From assembly GCF_900455735.1 (NCBI RefSeq), contig NZ_UAUI01000027.1, positions 248,001-312,000 of the forward strand: DNA of 64,000 bases, given 5' to 3'. Below, piece by piece: positions 28,318 to 38,475 of this stretch. A model generated the notes under the pieces. The model was not told the origin of the DNA, did no database searches, and saw only the letters and a program-made list of their open reading frames with translations. A program made the position numbers and the translations under genes. Numbering within the stretch: the stretch's first letter is position 1; each line of letters opens with the position of its first letter. This DNA comes from Rhodococcus wratislaviensis (GTDB taxonomy: Bacteria; Actinomycetota; Actinomycetes; Mycobacteriales; Mycobacteriaceae).

Positions 28318-29796
28318 ATGGCTGTAACACCCACCACGCGGTGGCAGGTCAACGGGTATCGCTTTCTGGTCAGACGGATGGAGCACGCCCTGGTGCGTCG
28401 AGACGTCCGAATGTTGCACGACCCCATGCGGTCGCAGTCGCGTGCACTCGCGGTGGGGGTCGTGATCGCGTCGCTCGGACTCGCCGCGTGCGGCGCGCTG
28501 GCACTGTTTCGTCCGCAGGACAAGATCGGCGACGCGTCGATCGTCGTCGGCAAGGATTCGGGCGCGATGTTCGTCGTCATGGGCGACACCCTCCGTCCCG
28601 TGCTGAATCTCGCGTCCGCCCGGCTCATCGTCGGAAAGCCCGAGAATCCCGTGATCGTCAAGGAATCCGAACTCGACACCCGCCCCCGCGGTGCCCTCGT
28701 CGGGATCCCCGGCGCGCCGTCTGCGCTCCCGGCGGGAGACCCCGCGGCGAAGACACCGTGGACGGTGTGCGACTCGATCGAGGCCGACGGACATCGTTCC
28801 GTCACAACATCGGTCATCGTCGGCGAGACGGAGAGCACCGAGGGCGGCGGGGCTCTCACGGGAGATCAGGCACTCCTCGCGTCGACCTCCGATGCGTCGT
28901 ACCTGATCTACGAAGGCAAGCGGGCCAGGATCGATCTGGACGATCCGGCGGTCACCCGGGCGCTGGGTCTCGAAGGCGCTCGGCCACGCCCGGTGAGCAA
29001 GGGCTTCGTCAACGCCGTCCCCGAGGTGCCGCCACTCGCGGCGCCCGTCATCCCGGGGGCAGGGAGCAGCCCGCGGTATCCGTTGCAGGACAAGGTCGTG
29101 GGATCCGTCTTCCAGGTGCTGATCGGCTCCGAGACCACGCACTACGTGGTACTCCGCGACGGAATCCAGAAGATCAGCTCGGCCGTCGCGAACCTGATCT
29201 TCCTGTCGGACTCGCACGGCGACACCGAGATGTCGAGCATCACTCCCGACGCCACCAAGCGAATCCCCTCCGTGGAACAGATTGCGGTGGACAGCTTCCC
29301 GGAGTCGGCGCCGGTGATCGTGGATGCCACCGACAGTCCCGTGAGCTGCCTGTCCTGGCAGCCCCTCCGTGCACCGGACGAGTCGGGCTCGAGCGGTCCG
29401 GCGGCCGAGCTGTCCCTGGTAGCGGGACGCGCGCTCCCGATTCCCGGCGACGCCCGTGCGGTCGAGCTGGCCCAGGCGGACGACACGGGCGACAACGCGG
29501 ATTCGGTCTACGTGCAGCCGGGAGCGAGCGGGTTCGTCCAGTCCACCGGCATCGAGGCCACCAGCACGCGACGCGACAGCACCTTCTTCGTCGCGGACAC
29601 GGGAGTCCGGTTCGGTATCCCGGATGGCGACTCCGCCAAGGCATTGGGCGTCGACGGCACCCAGCCCCTCGCGCCGTGGCAGATTCTCGGCCTCCTGGCG
29701 CAGGGCCCGGCGCTCGGGAAGTCGTCGGCGCTCGTCGCGCACGACGGAATCGCCCCGGACGCGGAGCCGGCCGCTGTCGCGTCAGGGTCTAACTAG
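28318..29796 (+). CDS. eccB: Type VII secretion core protein EccB
   Basis: 492 residues, ATG with GGGGGAGGAAGA upstream. The N-terminus MAVTPTTRWQVNGYRFLVRR and MEHALVRRDVRMLHDPMRSQ are diagnostic of EccB. One membrane helix (about 42-62) precedes a large extracytoplasmic domain with PASGFVQ-like repeats and a Cys pair (TVCDSI, SCLSW) that probably forms a disulphide. EccB is part of the EccB-C-D-E pore complex and its periplasmic domains dimerise. Convergent with mycP, six bases apart. Confidence 0.95.
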   Translation: MAVTPTTRWQVNGYRFLVRRMEHALVRRDVRMLHDPMRSQSRALAVGVVIASLGLAACGALALFRPQDKIGDASIVVGKDSGAMFVVMGDTLRPVLNLASARLIVGKPENPVIVKESELDTRPRGALVGIPGAPSALPAGDPAAKTPWTVCDSIEADGHRSVTTSVIVGETESTEGGGALTGDQALLASTSDASYLIYEGKRARIDLDDPAVTRALGLEGARPRPVSKGFVNAVPEVPPLAAPVIPGAGSSPRYPLQDKVVGSVFQVLIGSETTHYVVLRDGIQKISSAVANLIFLSDSHGDTEMSSITPDATKRIPSVEQIAVDSFPESAPVIVDATDSPVSCLSWQPLRAPDESGSSGPAAELSLVAGRALPIPGDARAVELAQADDTGDNADSVYVQPGASGFVQSTGIEATSTRRDSTFFVADTGVRFGIPDGDSAKALGVDGTQPLAPWQILGLLAQGPALGKSSALVAHDGIAPDAEPAAVASGSN

Positions 29797-29802
29797 ACAG
29801 GA

Positions 29803-31197
29803 TCAGCGCCGAGCGGTCGCCGACTGGAAGCGGCGGCGGAGTGGGAACGACGCCAGGACGCCGAGTACGAGCAGCGCGCCCAGCGTCGCAGTTGCCGCGA
29901 CAGCGACGTCGCGCGCCCGATGATCCGGGGGAGCAGCGGCCGGGAGCGCCTCGATCGCGACGGAATTCGACTGATCGACGGCGACGACACCGTCGAACGG
30001 AACATCGGCGGTAACGGCGGCCAGAGGATCGATGATCCCGTGCCCGACCGACGGATTCCGCCCCTCGGCCGGCGCATGCGCCGTGGCCTCGATCCGGGCC
30101 ATGACCTGTTGTGCGGACAGTTGCGGGAATCTGGAACGGACCAGTGCGACGGTCGCCGAGACGTACGGGGCGGCGAAACTCGTGCCGCTTACCGGCCGGG
30201 CATTGCCCTGCGCGCTGTACACCGTGTTCGTCAGATCGCCTGTGGTCGGATGCAGCGAGATCAGACCGGATCCCGGAGCTGCGACGTCGACCCACGGACC
30301 GGCCAGGCTGAAGTCACTCGGTGACCCGTTTGCTTCGACGGAGCCGACGGTCAGCACGTAGTCGTCGTACCAGGCGGGACTGGCGATCGTGCTGACGGAG
30401 TCCCATGGATCGGCTCCGGGCCGGAGGGGATCGACTGCCGGGTTCTGAATCTTGCATTCCTCGGGACCGAAGTTGCCTGCCGCCGCGACGACCACGGCGT
30501 TCTGCACCGTGACCGCGTACTTCACGGCCGCCCCCAGATACCGGTCGCCATCGCCGATTCCCTCGGCGGCCGTCTTGCACGCGACCTCGGAGATGTTGAT
30601 GACGGTGGCGCCCATGTCGGCCGCCCGCCGGATCGCCGTCGCCATCGTCGCAACGTCTCCGTATCCACCGACCGAGTTGCCCGCGTTGTCGAGCCGATCG
30701 GCCCGGCCGACGGGGCTGTAGGCACTACTCGACTGCCGGATGGACAGGATCCGGGAATCCGGTGCGCCACCGGAGAAACCGGAACCGGGAACCTGCGCGG
30801 CGCCGATCAGCCCGGCGACGAGCGTGCCGTGCGCGTCGCAGTCGACCGTGCCGGTCTCCGTCCCCACGAGGTCGCCGCCGTCCATGAGGCCGGGGAGACG
30901 CGGATGCGGGGAGACGCCGGTGTCGATCACCGCGACGATCTGACCGGCACCCCTCGTGATCGGCCAGACCGACTGAAAGCCGAGATCGCGCTGGGCAATC
31001 GGAACATCGGGGCCGTCCGGCACGCGCACAGCATCCTTGCACGGCTGGCGTTTCTCGGACTTCTGTCGGTCGTTCGGTGGAACCAGTCCGGCCTCCGCGG
31101 GCGCGGGCACCACAGCAGAGGCCCCGCCCTGACCCACGGCGGCGGTGACCGCGACAACCGCGGTGGCCAGGACGACGTGGGTGAGCCGGCGCCTCAC
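29803..31197 (-). CDS. mycP: Mycosin, type VII secretion subtilisin-like protease
   Basis: 464 residues, GTG in a GTGA overlap with eccD. N-terminal signal peptide (about 1-29), subtilase catalytic triad Asp92 (VIDTG), His123 (DAHGT) and Ser340 (SGTSFAAP), oxyanion Asn242 (AAAGN). A C-terminal membrane helix (about 432-452) is followed by a basic tail. Extra Cys residues fit the mycosin disulphides. Mycosins stabilise the ESX complex and cleave some substrates. The complete triad suggests an active enzyme. The frame continues upstream under eccD, which is shadow sequence. Confidence 0.95.
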   Translation of the reverse strand: MRRRLTHVVLATAVVAVTAAVGQGGASAVVPAPAEAGLVPPNDRQKSEKRQPCKDAVRVPDGPDVPIAQRDLGFQSVWPITRGAGQIVAVIDTGVSPHPRLPGLMDGGDLVGTETGTVDCDAHGTLVAGLIGAAQVPGSGFSGGAPDSRILSIRQSSSAYSPVGRADRLDNAGNSVGGYGDVATMATAIRRAADMGATVINISEVACKTAAEGIGDGDRYLGAAVKYAVTVQNAVVVAAAGNFGPEECKIQNPAVDPLRPGADPWDSVSTIASPAWYDDYVLTVGSVEANGSPSDFSLAGPWVDVAAPGSGLISLHPTTGDLTNTVYSAQGNARPVSGTSFAAPYVSATVALVRSRFPQLSAQQVMARIEATAHAPAEGRNPSVGHGIIDPLAAVTADVPFDGVVAVDQSNSVAIEALPAAAPPDHRARDVAVAATATLGALLVLGVLASFPLRRRFQSATARR

Positions 31198-32666
31198 AGT
31201 CCACGCATCAGCGAGTAGAGGCCGGTCACCCAGCACACCAGCGGAACGATCGACGCGATCACCGCCAGATCGATCAGCTCGGCCACCCGTCGCATCACGG
31301 GCGAGAACGTCCGGCGCGGGGCGAGGATCCCCAGCACGAGCCCACCGACGGCGAACAGGATCGCGACGGCGAACGAGGCGATCGCGAAGTCGGGCACGGC
31401 CACGGCTGCGGCGGTGAGCAGCAGAACCAGTATCGTCACCCCGCCCGCGATCAGCGGTACCGCCTGCTCGGCGCTGCTGTACGTGCGTCCCCGGAACATC
31501 AGCACGGCGGCGGTGGCGACGGCGAGAGAGAGCCCGGGCCAGAAGATTCCACCGTCCACGCCGGGGTGCGCTGCGATGAGGGCACCGGCCACGGCGAGTG
31601 ATGTCATCGCGCCGACCAGACCGGTGAGGTACTTGCGGGCGCGTGCCGCACGCTGTGCCAGAGAGTCGAACGACGGCATCGTCACCTCGTCGTCCGGGTC
31701 GTCCTCGGACGGATCGACCGAGGTGCCCGGCGCCGGGACGGGGGGCAGTGGAAGTTTCGCCAGCAGTATCGCCACCCGGGCCGAGAAGGCGAGTCCGATC
31801 AGCGCCGCCGCCACGACGCCTGCGCCGACAGCGGAAACCGGATTGCCGAACAGAGTCGCCACGAGGGCGGCGAGCGAACCGAACAGGGACGTCACCGACA
31901 GGGCCGTGAACAGCCGTAATCCGACACCGCCCAGCCGCAGCGCAAGAACGGCGGTGGTGCCCGCCAGCACGAGTCCCAGGAGCAGGTGCGGAGCGCCGAG
32001 ATCGCCGGGCACGAACAGTATCCCCGCGGCGAACGAGAGGGGAACGGCGCATCCGCTGAGGACGACGGAGCTTGCCGCGTCGCCGTAGATGCGACCCGTG
32101 ACCGCGCCGGCGATCAGGAACAGTAAGGCGGTCGCGAGTGCGCACCCCGCCCCCAGGAATCCTTCGGTCCCCGCCCCGGACCACAGCAGCGCGAACGAAC
32201 CGGCGACGGTGCCGAGCACCGCGGCGACGGAGCCCACGACCCGTGCGGAGCCCCGGGTCCACTCACGGTCGACCTCGGCGTCGGCGATCGCCACGTTGTA
32301 CATGATGTCGTCGAACAGCGGCGGCGGTGCGCTGGCGTGCACGCTCTGCAGTACGAGGAGGTCGCCGTCGCGGATTCCGTGCTCGTGCAACGTCAACGTG
32401 GTCGACAGCGGCGAGTGCCCGATCTTCGCGAGAACCCACTCGCTGGGTTCGTACTGCTCGAGCGAGTCGTCGAAGTCGTTGGTACTGCGATGGGTGCGGA
32501 TGGTGTCGACGATGCCCGGAATCAGGATGGCCAGCGGAACACCGAACGGCACGGCCATGTCGACCTGCGAATGCGTCGACAGGACGGTGATCCGGCAGAG
32601 ATCTGCTGCGGCACCGGGACGGGTGGACGAGGCGGAGCCCCGCGAATCGCCATGGGTGATGGACAT
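31194..32666 (-). CDS. eccD: Type VII secretion pore protein EccD
   Basis: 490 residues. An N-terminal ubiquitin-like domain (about 25-105, starting CRITVLSTHSQVDMAVP) precedes about 11 membrane helices (from about 135), as in EccD, the main membrane component of the ESX pore. I place the start at ATG 32666, preceded by a GGGGGG purine run; the next codons MSITHGDSRG are not conserved. Coupled by GTGA to mycP. It is divergent from eccC across 285 bases. Confidence 0.93.
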   Translation of the reverse strand: MSITHGDSRGSASSTRPGAAADLCRITVLSTHSQVDMAVPFGVPLAILIPGIVDTIRTHRSTNDFDDSLEQYEPSEWVLAKIGHSPLSTTLTLHEHGIRDGDLLVLQSVHASAPPPLFDDIMYNVAIADAEVDREWTRGSARVVGSVAAVLGTVAGSFALLWSGAGTEGFLGAGCALATALLFLIAGAVTGRIYGDAASSVVLSGCAVPLSFAAGILFVPGDLGAPHLLLGLVLAGTTAVLALRLGGVGLRLFTALSVTSLFGSLAALVATLFGNPVSAVGAGVVAAALIGLAFSARVAILLAKLPLPPVPAPGTSVDPSEDDPDDEVTMPSFDSLAQRAARARKYLTGLVGAMTSLAVAGALIAAHPGVDGGIFWPGLSLAVATAAVLMFRGRTYSSAEQAVPLIAGGVTILVLLLTAAAVAVPDFAIASFAVAILFAVGGLVLGILAPRRTFSPVMRRVAELIDLAVIASIVPLVCWVTGLYSLMRGL

Positions 32667-32951
32667 GTGCAATTTCCCCCCAACTCTGCGACGCACAACC
32701 CCATCTGCGCCGATACGACACGGATCGACGACCGGTTACAGATCGTCATCCGATTTGATCACCGGTGACTTTACGACACCGCGGGCGCCGCCTCCAGCGT
32801 CCGGCAGGCCGCGGACCTCCTATATGCCCGATCGCCCTTCATGGGTTAGTGTCTGACTTCGCGGATCGAGCCCAGGGGGGCGACCCGGAGTTCCGGGATC
32901 GGATCGGCTGCACGGTGTTTTCGGGGCGGTTGTAGTCATGGGGGGCGAGTA
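32667..32951. promoter_or_regulatory. Divergent eccD/eccC intergenic region
   Basis: 285 bases with no credible gene. It has a CACCGGTG palindrome (32760-32767), a GGGATCGGATCGG repeat near eccC, and a GGGGGG ribosome binding run before the eccC GTG. Promoters for eccC and for eccD-mycP are expected here, but I cannot pick hexamers with confidence. Confidence 0.35.
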
Positions 32952-35900
32952 GTGAGCACTATTCGGTTCGTGCGCAAGGCGCGACGGGAAGTACCGCGCA
33001 TTCCGGGCGGCGAAGTGAGCCTGCAGGCTCCGCCCGAGATTCCACGCCTGGTGCCGGGAAACCTTCTGACCAAACTCCTTCCCGTGGTCATGGTCGTCGC
33101 CATGGTCGGGATGATGGCCCTGATGTTCTCGTCGGGTATGGCCCGCAATCCGATGTCGATGCTCTTTCCCGTCATGATGATGGTGTCGATGCTCGGCATG
33201 CTCGCCGGTGGCGGCCGTGGCGGCCCGAAAGCGGCGGAGGCCAACGAAGACCGCAAGGACTACCTGCGCTACCTCGATCAGCTGCGCCGCGACGTCGACG
33301 AGACCGCAGAGCAGCAGCGGAAGGCGCTCGACTGGAGCCACCCCGAGCCCGGTCTGCTGTGGACCATCGCAGGAACCGCGCGCATGTGGGAGCGCCGCAT
33401 CACCGACCCCGACTACTGCCACGTGCGTGTCGGCCGGGGAAGCCAGCGCCTCGCAACCCGCCTGATCGCACCGGAGACCGGACCGGTGGAGGATCTGGAA
33501 CCGGTTGCCGCGGTGTCGCTTCGTCGCTTCGTCCGCGCGCACTCCGTAGTTCAGGATCTACCCACCGCGGTGTCGCTGCGTGGCTTCGCGGCCATCTCCG
33601 TGGAAGGGGAACGCGGTACGGCACGGTCCCTGGTGCGGTCGATGCTCGTGCAGTTGTGTGCATTCCACGGCCCGGACAATCTCCTGGTCGCCGTCGTGTG
33701 CGGCCCCGACACCGAGCACGAGTGGGACTGGGCCAAGTGGCTGCCGCACGCGCAGCATCCGGATTCGTCCGACGGCGTCGGTTCGTCCCGCATGATCTAC
33801 GGCTCGATCCTCGAACTCGAATCTTCGCTCGGTCCCCAGCTGTCGATGCGAAACCGATTCTCGCGCAATGCTCCCGCCGCCCCCGGTGTTCCCCAGTTCG
33901 TCATCGTCGTCGACGGTGGAATCCTCGAGGGCGAATCGGGGATGATCACCGACGGCGGGGTCGACTCGGTGTCCGTTCTCGACATCAGCGGCTTCTGCCC
34001 GCGACTGACGGCCACACGAGGACTCCAGCTGGTGGCGCAGGACGGATCCCTCGGCGCCCGCAGCGGAGCCGGCGTGGAGATGTTCGCGACAGCAGACCTC
34101 GTCAGCGCTCATCAGGCGGAAACGCTGGCCCGGCGACTCGCACCGTACCGAACGGCGTCGCAGACGGCAGTGGACGCGGGCGAGGACGACCAGCCAGTGC
34201 AGACGTGGAGCCAGATGCTGGGGATCGGCGACGTCGGCCGTCTCAACCCGGATCATGCGTGGCTGCCCCGTCAGGGGCGCGACCGGTTGCGGGTCCCGAT
34301 CGGTGTCGGAGTGGACGGCCACCCGGTCGAGATCGACCTCAAGGAGTCGGCCGAGAACGGCATGGGGCCACACGGCCTGTGCATCGGCGCAACCGGATCG
34401 GGTAAGTCGGAGTTCCTGCGGACGTTGGTGCTCGGCCTGATCGCGACGCATTCGCCCGACGCGCTGAACCTCGTCCTCGTCGATTTCAAGGGCGGCGCCA
34501 CCTTCCTCGGCCTCGAGGAGGCTCCGCACGTCGCCGCGGTGATCACCAACCTGGCCGAGGAACTCGCGATGGTCGACCGGATGAGGGACGCACTCGCCGG
34601 TGAGATGAACCGACGTCAGGAACTCCTGCGCTCCTCCGGGAACTTCGCGAACGTCACCGAATACGAGAAGGCGCGCCAGGCGGGCGCCGACCTGGACCCG
34701 CTGCCCGCATTGTTCATCGTCGTCGACGAATTCTCCGAACTGCTCAGTCAGCAGCCCGAGTTCGCGGACCTCTTCGTCGCGATCGGCAGGCTCGGTCGCT
34801 CGCTGCACATTCACCTGCTCCTGGCGAGTCAGAGACTCGAGGAGGGCAAACTGCGGGGGCTCGACAGCCACCTGTCGTACCGCATCGGTCTCAAGACGTT
34901 CTCGGCCAACGAGTCGCGCACGGTGCTCGGCGTTCCGGACGCCTACCACCTGCCCGCGACCCCGGGCGCCGGATACCTCAAATGCGATTCCGCGGAGATC
35001 GTCCGCTTCCAGGCCTCGTACGTGTCCGGCACCTTCGAGGGCGGCCGGGACGACAGTGTCCGACGGCCCGGTGAGGCGGCTGTCGAGCTGCGGCCCAAGA
35101 TCTTCACGGCTGCACCGGTCCCCGTCGACATCGTCGAGATTCTCGACGAACCGGAGTCGCTCCACCTGGCAGAGGAGCCGACGGAGATCCGCACCACCAT
35201 CGACGTCGTGGTTGCGCGGATCAGAGGTCGCGGACCCCGAGCCCACGAGGTATGGCTCCGCCCGCTCGACGCCGCGCCGAGCCTCGACCAGATGCTGCCG
35301 AGGTCGGTTCTCACCGAACCGGTTCCCGCACTGAGCTCGCTGCGTACACCGATCGGGATCATCGACAGGCCCTACGACCAGAGACGCGACCCGCTTGTCG
35401 TGGATCTGTCCGGGTCGACCGGCAACATGGCGGTGGTGGGTGGACCGCAGTCGGGCAAGTCGACGGCGATCCGCACCCTCGTCACGTCGTTGGCTGCCAC
35501 CCACTCCGCGGAACAGGTGCAGTTCTACTGCCTCGACTTCGGTGGCGGCACGCTCGCCGGACTGTCGGGTCTGCCGCACGTCGGCTCGGTCGCCAACCGC
35601 CTCGACGTCGACCGGGTGCGTCGCACCATCGCGGAGATGAACACCATCGTGCGTCAGCGCGAGGAGCGTTTCCGCGAACTCGGGGTCGAGTCGATGGCCG
35701 AGTTCCGGCGACTGCGCGCCACCGATCCCGGCAGCGGCGGCGCGGCCGCCGGGGTGGCGCAGGATCCGTTCGGGGACGTCTTCCTGGTGATCGACGGTTT
35801 CGGCAGCATTCGTCAGGACTTCGAGGCTCTCGAACAGCAGATCACCAACCTTGCGTCCCAGGGGTTGTCGTACGGTGTGCACGTCGTGCTCACCGCCTCA

Positions 35901-36953
35901 CGGTGGGGCGAGGTCCGGCCCGCGCTCAAGGACCAGCTCGGCACACGGATCGAGCTGCGCCTCGGTGATCCCTCGGATTCCGACCTCGGTCGTAAGACCG
36001 CGGCACTCGTTCCCGAAGGCCGACCCGGACGCGGCATGACCCGCGAAAGCCTGCATCTGCTCGTCGGATTGCCGAGGATCGACGGGAGCTCGGATCCGAC
36101 GGACCTGGCGTCCGGTGTGGCGCACGCGGTGTCGTCCATCGCCGCCGCGACACACGGTCGGCCCGCTCCGGCAGTGCGAATGCTGCCTGCGCAGATCGCC
36201 CGCGACGACGTGCTTCGTGCGGCCGGGGGGTGGCCGTCCTACCTCGATCCGGCGCAGGCATGTCTGCAGATTCCGATCGGTCTCGACGAGGCCGAGTTGG
36301 CTCCGACATTCCTGAACTTCGCCGAGCAGCCCCACTTCCTGGTGTTCGGCGACAGCGAATGTGGAAAGACGACGCTCCTGCGGAACATCTGCGAGGGCAT
36401 CATGGCGTCGAACACGAGCAAACAGGCGAAGATCATTCTCGCCGACTACCGGCGCACGATGCTCGGTGTCGTCGAGACGGAGCACCTGGCTTCGTACGCA
36501 CCGTCCGAGGACGTGCTGACGACGAATATGAGGGACCTCGCGATCCTGCTGAAGGGGCGCATGCCGGGCCCCGGTTTCAATCGCCAGCAGCAGCGCGACC
36601 GGTCCTGGTGGACGGGGCCCGAAGTCTTCGTCGTCATCGACGACTACGACCTCGTCGTGACCTCGAGCGGCAACCCCGTCGCTGCGATTGTCGAGTTCCT
36701 GCCGCACGCCCGTGACATCGGGTTCCACCTGATCATCGCGCGACGCTCCGGCGGCGCGGCGCGGGCGATGTACGAGCCGGTCATCGCACGCTTGCGTGAT
36801 CTGCAGTCGACGGGCCTCGTGATGAGTGGCAACCGGGAGGAGGGCAATCTCATCGGCACCGTTCGTCCGAGTGCGATGCCGCCCGGGCGCGGAACGCTGG
36901 TCAACCGTGCGGGTACCGGCCTGATCCAGCTCGCGTGGATGCCCCCGCTGTGA
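32952..36953 (+). CDS. eccC: Type VII secretion motor ATPase EccC (single-chain, three ATPase domains)
   Basis: 1333 residues. Two N-terminal membrane helices (about 38-78), a DUF-type stalk, then three FtsK/SpoIIIE-like ATPase domains: Walker A GATGSGKSE near 479, GGPQSGKST near 829 and GDSECGKTT near 1133. Walker B LFIVVDEFSEL in the first (near 586), VFLVIDGFG in the second, VFVVIDDYD in the third. EccC recruits substrates through its last domain. Here EccCa and EccCb are fused, as in ESX-4. It is translationally coupled to the next gene by TGATG. Confidence 0.96.
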   Translation: MSTIRFVRKARREVPRIPGGEVSLQAPPEIPRLVPGNLLTKLLPVVMVVAMVGMMALMFSSGMARNPMSMLFPVMMMVSMLGMLAGGGRGGPKAAEANEDRKDYLRYLDQLRRDVDETAEQQRKALDWSHPEPGLLWTIAGTARMWERRITDPDYCHVRVGRGSQRLATRLIAPETGPVEDLEPVAAVSLRRFVRAHSVVQDLPTAVSLRGFAAISVEGERGTARSLVRSMLVQLCAFHGPDNLLVAVVCGPDTEHEWDWAKWLPHAQHPDSSDGVGSSRMIYGSILELESSLGPQLSMRNRFSRNAPAAPGVPQFVIVVDGGILEGESGMITDGGVDSVSVLDISGFCPRLTATRGLQLVAQDGSLGARSGAGVEMFATADLVSAHQAETLARRLAPYRTASQTAVDAGEDDQPVQTWSQMLGIGDVGRLNPDHAWLPRQGRDRLRVPIGVGVDGHPVEIDLKESAENGMGPHGLCIGATGSGKSEFLRTLVLGLIATHSPDALNLVLVDFKGGATFLGLEEAPHVAAVITNLAEELAMVDRMRDALAGEMNRRQELLRSSGNFANVTEYEKARQAGADLDPLPALFIVVDEFSELLSQQPEFADLFVAIGRLGRSLHIHLLLASQRLEEGKLRGLDSHLSYRIGLKTFSANESRTVLGVPDAYHLPATPGAGYLKCDSAEIVRFQASYVSGTFEGGRDDSVRRPGEAAVELRPKIFTAAPVPVDIVEILDEPESLHLAEEPTEIRTTIDVVVARIRGRGPRAHEVWLRPLDAAPSLDQMLPRSVLTEPVPALSSLRTPIGIIDRPYDQRRDPLVVDLSGSTGNMAVVGGPQSGKSTAIRTLVTSLAATHSAEQVQFYCLDFGGGTLAGLSGLPHVGSVANRLDVDRVRRTIAEMNTIVRQREERFRELGVESMAEFRRLRATDPGSGGAAAGVAQDPFGDVFLVIDGFGSIRQDFEALEQQITNLASQGLSYGVHVVLTASRWGEVRPALKDQLGTRIELRLGDPSDSDLGRKTAALVPEGRPGRGMTRESLHLLVGLPRIDGSSDPTDLASGVAHAVSSIAAATHGRPAPAVRMLPAQIARDDVLRAAGGWPSYLDPAQACLQIPIGLDEAELAPTFLNFAEQPHFLVFGDSECGKTTLLRNICEGIMASNTSKQAKIILADYRRTMLGVVETEHLASYAPSEDVLTTNMRDLAILLKGRMPGPGFNRQQQRDRSWWTGPEVFVVIDDYDLVVTSSGNPVAAIVEFLPHARDIGFHLIIARRSGGAARAMYEPVIARLRDLQSTGLVMSGNREEGNLIGTVRPSAMPPGRGTLVNRAGTGLIQLAWMPPL

Positions 36954-38344
36954 TGTCGTCGGTCGCGATTCATCTCACTGAATCCGGCATGTGGTCCTGC
37001 GCTCAGGGCGTGACGACGGCAGCTCACGAGATGACGCCGCTGTGCTTCGTCGACGACGAGTACGTGGACGTCGACGGTGGAGTTCGCTCGGTGTCCGACG
37101 CCCTGGCAGCGGTGTTCCGGTCCGTGACAGACCGTGCGGGGAACGCGGCGCCGATCGCGACGGCCGTACTGTCCTACCCGACCGAGTGGGGTTCCGCGAG
37201 GCGGAATGTGCTGTCCGACGCGGGTGCGCGCGTCGCCGCCGCCACGGTGCTGGTTCCCGTTGCCGTGGCGGCGGCCGAGGGTGCTGCGGTGTCCGGTGGC
37301 CGATGGCTGGTGCTCGAAAGCCGGACCGTGGGTGCAACGGCTGGTTACGTGGTCGGTGAGGTCGGCGGATATCGGGTCGTCGACTGCGAGCACGATCCGT
37401 CGCTCTGCGCCGAGGAGGGGATCGACGAGTGGGCGACAGCGATCGTGGAACTCGGTGCGCGAGTCCGCGGTGATCGGCCTGTCGACGGAATACTCCTCAC
37501 CGGCGTCCGAGATTCGCGGGAGCGCACATCGATGCGTGACGCCGTGATCGCCGCCGCGTCCCCGATCGCTGACGTCCGGATCGTCACCGGCGAGGAAATC
37601 GCACACGCACTCGCGTCCAGCTTGGACGCCGTTGCGGATGATCCGACGGCGATGACTGTGCCGCAGGCGAACTGGCTCGAACCGGCGCTGCAGGGATCGG
37701 AGCGCGGTGACCGACGGGGCTCGCGGCCGACGTTCTTCGCGGTGGCCGCGGTGCTGGCCGTCGGCGTCGGAGCTGTTCTCGTCTTCACCCTTCGGGAGCC
37801 CGGTGCCGGCACCGAATCCGTCCGTGCTCTGGACTCGAGTGCGGCACCGGCGCAACCGACCCCGACGCTCACCCGATCCGCGGTGCCGACCACCACCACC
37901 ACCACCGCGGCGGCGCTCGAGGCGGGCAGAATTCGCGTGACACTACCGAGCGGGTGGAAGGAGCGCCCGCCCGCCGCGTCGTCTTCTTCCGGATCTCGAC
38001 TGGAGTTGGTGCCTGCGGGCGGAGCCGACAGGCGGATCATCATCACGCAGAACGCGGTTCGAGAGGGTGCCGGATACGACGAGGTGGCGGCGACCCTCGC
38101 GGCGAAGATTGCGCAGCGCGGCCGTCCCGAGCTGTTCGGCGAACTGGAGCGCGACGTCGTGTTCGGCGGTCGACCCGGCATCGCGTACAGCGAGTTTCCC
38201 GACGAGAGTTCCGTGGTGCGTTGGCACGTCCTCGTCGAGCGTGACCTCCAGGTGAGCGTCGGCTGTCAGTTCCTGGCGGAGGAGTGGGAGTCGATCGAGA
38301 ACGTGTGCGAAGAGGTCGTGCGGTCGCTGGTGATCGTTCGGTGA
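36953..38344 (+). CDS. Type VII secretion-associated membrane protein (TIGR03931-like)
   Basis: 463 residues, ATG overlapping the eccC stop. An ASKHA-like N-terminal part (about 1-225; AVLSYPTEW, GILLTGVRDS) resembles a degenerate Hsp70/actin ATPase fold. Then comes one membrane helix (about 260-280), a Thr/Ala/Pro-rich linker (about 285-325) and an extracytoplasmic domain (about 325-463, VTLPSGWKER) matching the family found between eccC and the esx genes of ESX-4 (Rv3446c in M. tuberculosis). The role is unknown; coupling to eccC suggests a part of, or chaperone for, the apparatus. Confidence 0.85.
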   Translation: MSSVAIHLTESGMWSCAQGVTTAAHEMTPLCFVDDEYVDVDGGVRSVSDALAAVFRSVTDRAGNAAPIATAVLSYPTEWGSARRNVLSDAGARVAAATVLVPVAVAAAEGAAVSGGRWLVLESRTVGATAGYVVGEVGGYRVVDCEHDPSLCAEEGIDEWATAIVELGARVRGDRPVDGILLTGVRDSRERTSMRDAVIAAASPIADVRIVTGEEIAHALASSLDAVADDPTAMTVPQANWLEPALQGSERGDRRGSRPTFFAVAAVLAVGVGAVLVFTLREPGAGTESVRALDSSAAPAQPTPTLTRSAVPTTTTTTAAALEAGRIRVTLPSGWKERPPAASSSSGSRLELVPAGGADRRIIITQNAVREGAGYDEVAATLAAKIAQRGRPELFGELERDVVFGGRPGIAYSEFPDESSVVRWHVLVERDLQVSVGCQFLAEEWESIENVCEEVVRSLVIVR

Positions 38345-38368
38345 CCCCGTCCTGTTCGCCGGAGAATC

Positions 38369-38384
38369 TTCCACCGTGGTGGAA
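38369..38384 (+). promoter_or_regulatory. 16-bp inverted repeat upstream of the esx pair
   Basis: TTCCACC-GT-GGTGGAA, 25 bases after the preceding stop and 92 before the esxU-like start. It could be an operator, since a 2-base loop makes it a poor RNA hairpin. No regulator gene is adjacent. Confidence 0.35.
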
Positions 38385-38475
38385 CCGATTGGGCGGTTGA
38401 TGCGTCCAATCTTGTGTAGGGGTGATTTCGGGCAGTCCAGAGGGGGCCGCCGCACCGAGAACAGAAGGAGTCACA

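Noticed and set aside
25960-29742. 1260-residue minus-strand ORF across the FMN reductase, eccE and eccB
   Set aside because: It is a GC-rich shadow frame: Arg/Gly/His-rich, no domain, and it crosses real genes on both strands.
33558-35882. 774-residue minus-strand ORF opposite eccC
   Set aside because: Typical antisense shadow of a long high-GC gene; no recognisable motifs.
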